Shown here in pieces: positions 60,970-64,000 of a stretch of DNA of 64,000 bases. Location: the NCBI RefSeq assembly GCF_003609575.1, contig NZ_MBTA01000027.1, forward strand, positions 124,001-188,000, in the 5' to 3' direction. The position numbers were made by a program, and so were the translations under genes. The first letter of the stretch is position 1. Each line of letters begins with the position of its first letter. This DNA comes from Pelobium manganitolerans. GTDB taxonomy: Bacteria; Bacteroidota; Bacteroidia; Sphingobacteriales; Sphingobacteriaceae. Below the pieces are notes generated by a model that worked only from the letters and a program-made list of their open reading frames with translations, searched no databases and was not told where the DNA came from.

Positions 60970-61640
60970 GCGTTAACGTCCAATTTATAGCCAATGCCAT
61001 ACACCGCATCAATGGCTATGCTAGAATTTTCGAGCTTTTTACGCAGATTTTTTATTTGCGAATAGATAAAATCAAAACTATCTGCTTGGTCAATATGATC
61101 CCCCCAAACATGCTCGGCCAAAGCCGCCTTAGTTACCAAACGGGCTCGGTTAGTGATTAAATAGGATAAAATATCGTACTCCTTGCGGTTTAAAGCGATA
61201 GGCTGGCCATTTACGCTTACGCTGCGGCTCTCGGGCTCTACCTCTACATCGCCCAGTTTTATGGTTTTGTTGCCCTCAAAATTCCGGCGGCGCAACACTG
61301 CTTTCACACGTGCGTGCAGTTCGGCCATGTGAAACGGTTTGGCTAAATAATCATCTGCGCCTTTGTTTAAACCTTCTATCCTGTCATCTAAAGAATTGCG
61401 GGCCGATACAATGATTACGCCTTCCGTTTTGCCCATGTCCTTTAAGTTATTTAGCAATTCAAGACCGTTTCCATCGGGCAGATTAATGTCTAACAAAATA
61501 CAATCGTATTCGTAATTGCTGATTTTTGAGGCTGCTTGGTCAAAATCATCGGCGGTTTCTACCGTGTAGTGCTCTAGCTCTAAGGTTTGCTTCATGTTGT
61601 TTAGCATCTGTGGCTCGTCTTCAACAATTAATATTTTCAT
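60966..61640 (-). CDS. OmpR/PhoB-family response regulator
   Basis: A 224-residue regulator: receiver domain with acidic VEDEPQ, phospho-Asp in DCILLDINLPDGNGL (about 51) and Lys in DYLAKPFHMAEL; winged-helix output domain with LNRKEYDILSYLITNRARLV and SFDFIYSQIKNLRKKLENSS. First gene of the two-component operon, divergent from the PepSY-like gene at 61802, which it may control along with the one at 59127 (inference). Confidence 0.95.
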   Translation of the reverse strand: MKILIVEDEPQMLNNMKQTLELEHYTVETADDFDQAASKISNYEYDCILLDINLPDGNGLELLNNLKDMGKTEGVIIVSARNSLDDRIEGLNKGADDYLAKPFHMAELHARVKAVLRRRNFEGNKTIKLGDVEVEPESRSVSVNGQPIALNRKEYDILSYLITNRARLVTKAALAEHVWGDHIDQADSFDFIYSQIKNLRKKLENSSIAIDAVYGIGYKLDVNA

Positions 61641-61801
61641 GGGCGTTTCAACTTCTTAGGATGCAACATTTAACGGGCTTTTCTTACAAGGTTAAAACGC
61701 TAATCTAGAAACAAATGGGAAAATTTCCACTATCGAAGCTTTTTACCAATTTTTTCCAGTTTTCGGCAACAATTTTGGATAAAGGTTTAAAACAAAAATT
61801 T

Positions 61802-62242
61802 ATGAAAACATTAAAAATAGCAGCCGTTCTGGCACTGGCCGGTTTTACAACGCAGGCTCAAGACTTAAAAACATCTCAACTGCCTGCAAAAGTGCAGGGC
61901 GCTTTCCAAAAAGCTTATCCACAAGCAAAAGACGTGGATTGGGAAATGAAGGGCGAATATTACAAAGTAGAATTTGATATTGGCCGTTTTGACCACGAGA
62001 TTAGTTACGACGCGAATGGAACAGCCGTACGCGTAGAAAAAGAAGTAGCCGTTACAGAATTGCCCAATAGCATTGCCAGCGCCATCAAAAAAGCGCATCC
62101 GGATTACAAAATTGATAACGTTGAAGCAACGCAAGTGAACGGAAAAACCAGCTACAAAGTAGAAATTGAGCAAGGTTTATTTAAAGAGCGTAAACTGTAC
62201 TTTGACGGAAACGGCAAATTAGTTAGTGATTTAGAAGATTAA
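61802..62242 (+). CDS. Exported PepSY-like protein
   Basis: A 146-residue protein with signal peptide MKTLKIAAVLALAGFTTQAQ and two PepSY-like repeats: VQGAFQKAYPQAKDVDWEMK with YYKVEFDIGRFDHEISYDAN, and IASAIKKAHPDYKIDNVEAT with YKVEIEQGLFKERKLYFDGN. The start at 61802 is chosen for the signal peptide. Such proteins are typical companions of two-component systems in Bacteroidota. Divergent from the response regulator. Confidence 0.88.
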   Translation: MKTLKIAAVLALAGFTTQAQDLKTSQLPAKVQGAFQKAYPQAKDVDWEMKGEYYKVEFDIGRFDHEISYDANGTAVRVEKEVAVTELPNSIASAIKKAHPDYKIDNVEATQVNGKTSYKVEIEQGLFKERKLYFDGNGKLVSDLED

Positions 62243-62263
62243 TCCTTTAATTTGCACCCGCAC

Positions 62264-62292
62264 AAAAAGACCTATGAGTAGGTCTTTTTTTT
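62264..62292 (+). terminator. Terminator of the PepSY-like gene
   Basis: AAAAAGACCTA / TAGGTCTTTTT with loop TGAG, followed by a T-run. It lies 22 bp after the stop. Confidence 0.9.
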
Positions 62293-62300
62293 AATCCAAA

Positions 62301-62966
62301 ATGAGAATTTCCCCATTTATAATCGCATGTTTTATTTGTTGTATGGCAATGACCGAGGCGTTCGCGCAACAGAACCTGAACGTTTATGCCATGCCATCCG
62401 CAACGGTGAAATATGCTTTAAACAAAACAGTAGGCCAGTCTTTCACTGTAGAAGACCGAACTTTCCTGTACCGAAATAGCGACTATGAGTGGCAGTTGAA
62501 ACACATTGAGCTATCGCATTTCACAAAATTAGAAGTAAAGAAAAACCGCTGGTTAGCTTTAGGTTTGAGTTACCGATTTGAAGGCGAAACCAAGCACGAG
62601 CGTGAATTTAGGCTGATGCAACAATTTGAGTGGAGAAAAGATGACAATGCTGTTTTTAAACACCGCATCCGCACAGAACAGCGCATTTACCCTTCGGCAA
62701 CACGCTTGCGTTTACGCTACCAAACCAAATACAGCCAAAAAACAGATTTCATCTTCGATAAAGTTTCTGTGATCAACGAGGTGATGGTTGAAAAACATCC
62801 GCAAAAAAAACCCGAATATGAAGAACGCCTTGCACTTTACGGCGAATGGGAATTTAACAAGCACATTTCCTTGGAAGTAGGTACACAGTACCGTTTATCT
62901 AACTTTACCCACCGCAGCCGTACGCACAATATCTTTTTGTGTACAGGGTTGAACGTGGTTTTGTAG
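62301..62966 (+). CDS. DUF2490-type outer membrane protein
   Basis: A 221-residue exported protein: signal peptide ending at about TEAFAQQ, then amphipathic strands with YRNSDYEWQLKHIELSHFTK, LSYRFEGE, FEWRKDDNAVFKHRIRTEQR and RLRYQTKYS, closing with the barrel-like THNIFLCTGLNVVL. The R/Q-rich HRIRTEQR motif is typical of DUF2490. Function unknown. The start is within 10 bp of the upstream terminator, so a new promoter must lie close by or read-through occurs. The TAG stop opens a GGTTAG array. Confidence 0.75.
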   Translation: MRISPFIIACFICCMAMTEAFAQQNLNVYAMPSATVKYALNKTVGQSFTVEDRTFLYRNSDYEWQLKHIELSHFTKLEVKKNRWLALGLSYRFEGETKHEREFRLMQQFEWRKDDNAVFKHRIRTEQRIYPSATRLRLRYQTKYSQKTDFIFDKVSVINEVMVEKHPQKKPEYEERLALYGEWEFNKHISLEVGTQYRLSNFTHRSRTHNIFLCTGLNVVL

Positions 62967-63034
62967 TTGGTTCGGGGTCAGGTGGTTAGTTTGTTAGGGG
63001 TTAGATGGTTGGGAGTTAGCTGGTTAGGTTTTAG
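62962..63034. repeat. GGTTAG array at the DUF2490 gene stop
   Basis: TAGTTGGTTC, GGGGTCAG, GTGGTTA, GTTTGTTA, GGGGTTA, GATGGTT and more: 7/8-bp period. It shares GTTAGTTTGTTAGGG with the array downstream of mqnC. Confidence 0.75.
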
Positions 63035-63110
63035 AATGGGTAAACAAGCTCCTACGAATTATTGTAAGAGCTTTTAGCTATGATCTCTAAAAATTACACC
63101 GGAAGCAGCT

Positions 63111-63953
63111 TTAAACCAGCTTATTCAATTTGTCTGTTAAAAAGCGGGAAACTTCATTAAAGTAACGTTTGCGGTTAAAGCCCATTACCCATTGTATGCC
63201 TTTGGCGGCATTAGTGATAAACACCTCTTCCACTTCTTCTAAAATTTCTGGATTTATTTGCGCTTCAATCATGTTTAGCTCATTTTCTTTTGCTAAATCC
63301 ATTACCACGCTGCGCATCACACCTGCAATACAGCCTTCACTTAATGCCGGCGTATAAATTTGCCCGCGGTAAACTAAAAATACGTTTGCCGTAATGCTTT
63401 CGCACAAAAAAGAATTTTGGTTAAGGATAAATGCCTCATCTAAACGCGCTTGTTGTTTGTATAAGCCCGCCATCACATAGGGCAAGGCGTTACAGGTTTT
63501 TAGGTTAGATAGTTTATTTATCGGCTTCAGGATATCATCGTACACATCCATTATCAAACCTTTAGGATTCAGCTCGTAACGCGGGCTTGGCAGTTCGGAC
63601 AGTTCTAAGGTAAATGCGCTTTTATTTTCGGTAGGTGTGTATAGGCCCTCGGCGTTGCGGTAAACGTTAAAGCGTGCCCGGGCGTTCTTAGCAATTTTGT
63701 TGCGTTTGAGGAGCTCGTCAATTTTTTCGCGCAAAAAATACGCATCAAAGTTAGAGTAACCTTCCAATTTTAGGGTTTTCATCCCTTGCTGTAAACGGTC
63801 GGCGTGTAAATCTGCAAAATTCAACTTCCCATTGCTCACGCGCATGGTCTCAAACAAACCGTCGCCATACCTAAATGCACGGTTGTTATTGGTAAACAAT
63901 TTATCATCACCCGCTGCTATCTCGCCATTAAAGTTGATAAAGTTGTGCTGCAT
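63111..63953 (-). CDS. Aminotransferase class IV
   Basis: A 280-residue fold-type IV PLP enzyme of the branched-chain aminotransferase / aminodeoxychorismate lyase group. Seen: AFRYGDGLFETMRVSNGKL, the region with the PLP lysine NKLSNLKTCNALPYV, ESITANVFLVYRGQIYTPAL, EGCIAGVMRSVVMDLA and VEEVFITNAAKGIQWV. Whether it makes 4-aminobenzoate (PabC) or acts on D- or branched-chain amino acids cannot be told. Start is either 63953 (MQHNFINFNGEI) or 63977. Confidence 0.88.
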   Translation of the reverse strand: MQHNFINFNGEIAAGDDKLFTNNNRAFRYGDGLFETMRVSNGKLNFADLHADRLQQGMKTLKLEGYSNFDAYFLREKIDELLKRNKIAKNARARFNVYRNAEGLYTPTENKSAFTLELSELPSPRYELNPKGLIMDVYDDILKPINKLSNLKTCNALPYVMAGLYKQQARLDEAFILNQNSFLCESITANVFLVYRGQIYTPALSEGCIAGVMRSVVMDLAKENELNMIEAQINPEILEEVEEVFITNAAKGIQWVMGFNRKRYFNEVSRFLTDKLNKLV

Positions 63954-64000
63954 AAGTGGCAAAGCTAAGCTTTGCATTTTGGTTTTTAGCCTTTAGCTTG

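Overview
The window is chromosomal DNA of a Bacteroidota bacterium, most likely a Sphingobacteriales/Pedobacter-like organism. The evidence is the TAnnTTTG -7 promoter element in front of many genes, a type IX secretion (T9SS) C-terminal sorting domain, the Rpb6-type RNA polymerase omega protein, PorD, the futalosine menaquinone enzyme MqnC, an SDR paired with UxuA, and PepSY-like and DUF2490 envelope proteins. No rRNA, tRNA, CRISPR, prophage or intact insertion sequence was seen. Most of the DNA is housekeeping, but the intergenic DNA is unusual.

Layout: 1-2.1 kb, racemase/GNAT pair and an antiporter. 2.2-6.9 kb, cell-elongation operon mreC-mreD-mrdA-rodA without mreB. 6.9-7.3 kb, a decayed hipBA module that still has three evenly spaced operators. 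7.4-12.2 kb, mnmE, a dehydrogenase, a metallo-beta-lactamase-fold gene with two stop codons, and a T9SS-exported LamG protein. 12.3-12.9 kb, a large AT-rich palindrome, a REP-like element and a gene fragment. 13-16.8 kb, rpmA-rplU, then pdxH-nuoC-nuoD. 17-17.65 kb, an antitoxin with a wrecked PIN toxin. 17.8-25.6 kb, asnS, a sodium:solute symporter, the mannonate locus (uxuA and SDR) and a subtilase. 25.7-33.6 kb, two amino-acid carriers, a lone receiver protein, rlmH, mqnC and a dipeptidase. 33.7-38.5 kb, a TPR protein with only a histidine-kinase phosphoacceptor domain, a UvrD helicase and an intact Xre/RES toxin-antitoxin pair. 38.7-44.8 kb, bamD-rpoZ-coaBC-porD-recN, then fabI. 45.2-53.6 kb, argS, FKBP isomerase, queuosine precursor carrier, a methionine aminotransferase/omega-amidase pair and PBP1A. 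53.6-64 kb, a 1063-residue protease/TolB/barrel fusion, MsrB lipoprotein, ankyrin protein, and an envelope cluster with a two-component system flanked by PepSY-like proteins.

Two themes stand out. First, many gaps hold short arrays with a 7-bp (or alternating 7/8-bp) period. The words differ from place to place but fall into a few families, and several arrays start exactly at a TAG stop codon. They resemble in form the heptameric STRR repeats known from cyanobacteria; I do not know of a described Bacteroidota counterpart. Second, genes are decaying: hipBA, a vapBC-like pair and the metallohydrolase are broken, while the Xre/RES module is intact. In addition, seven genes have the -7 element only 3-6 nt before the start codon, which predicts leaderless mRNAs.
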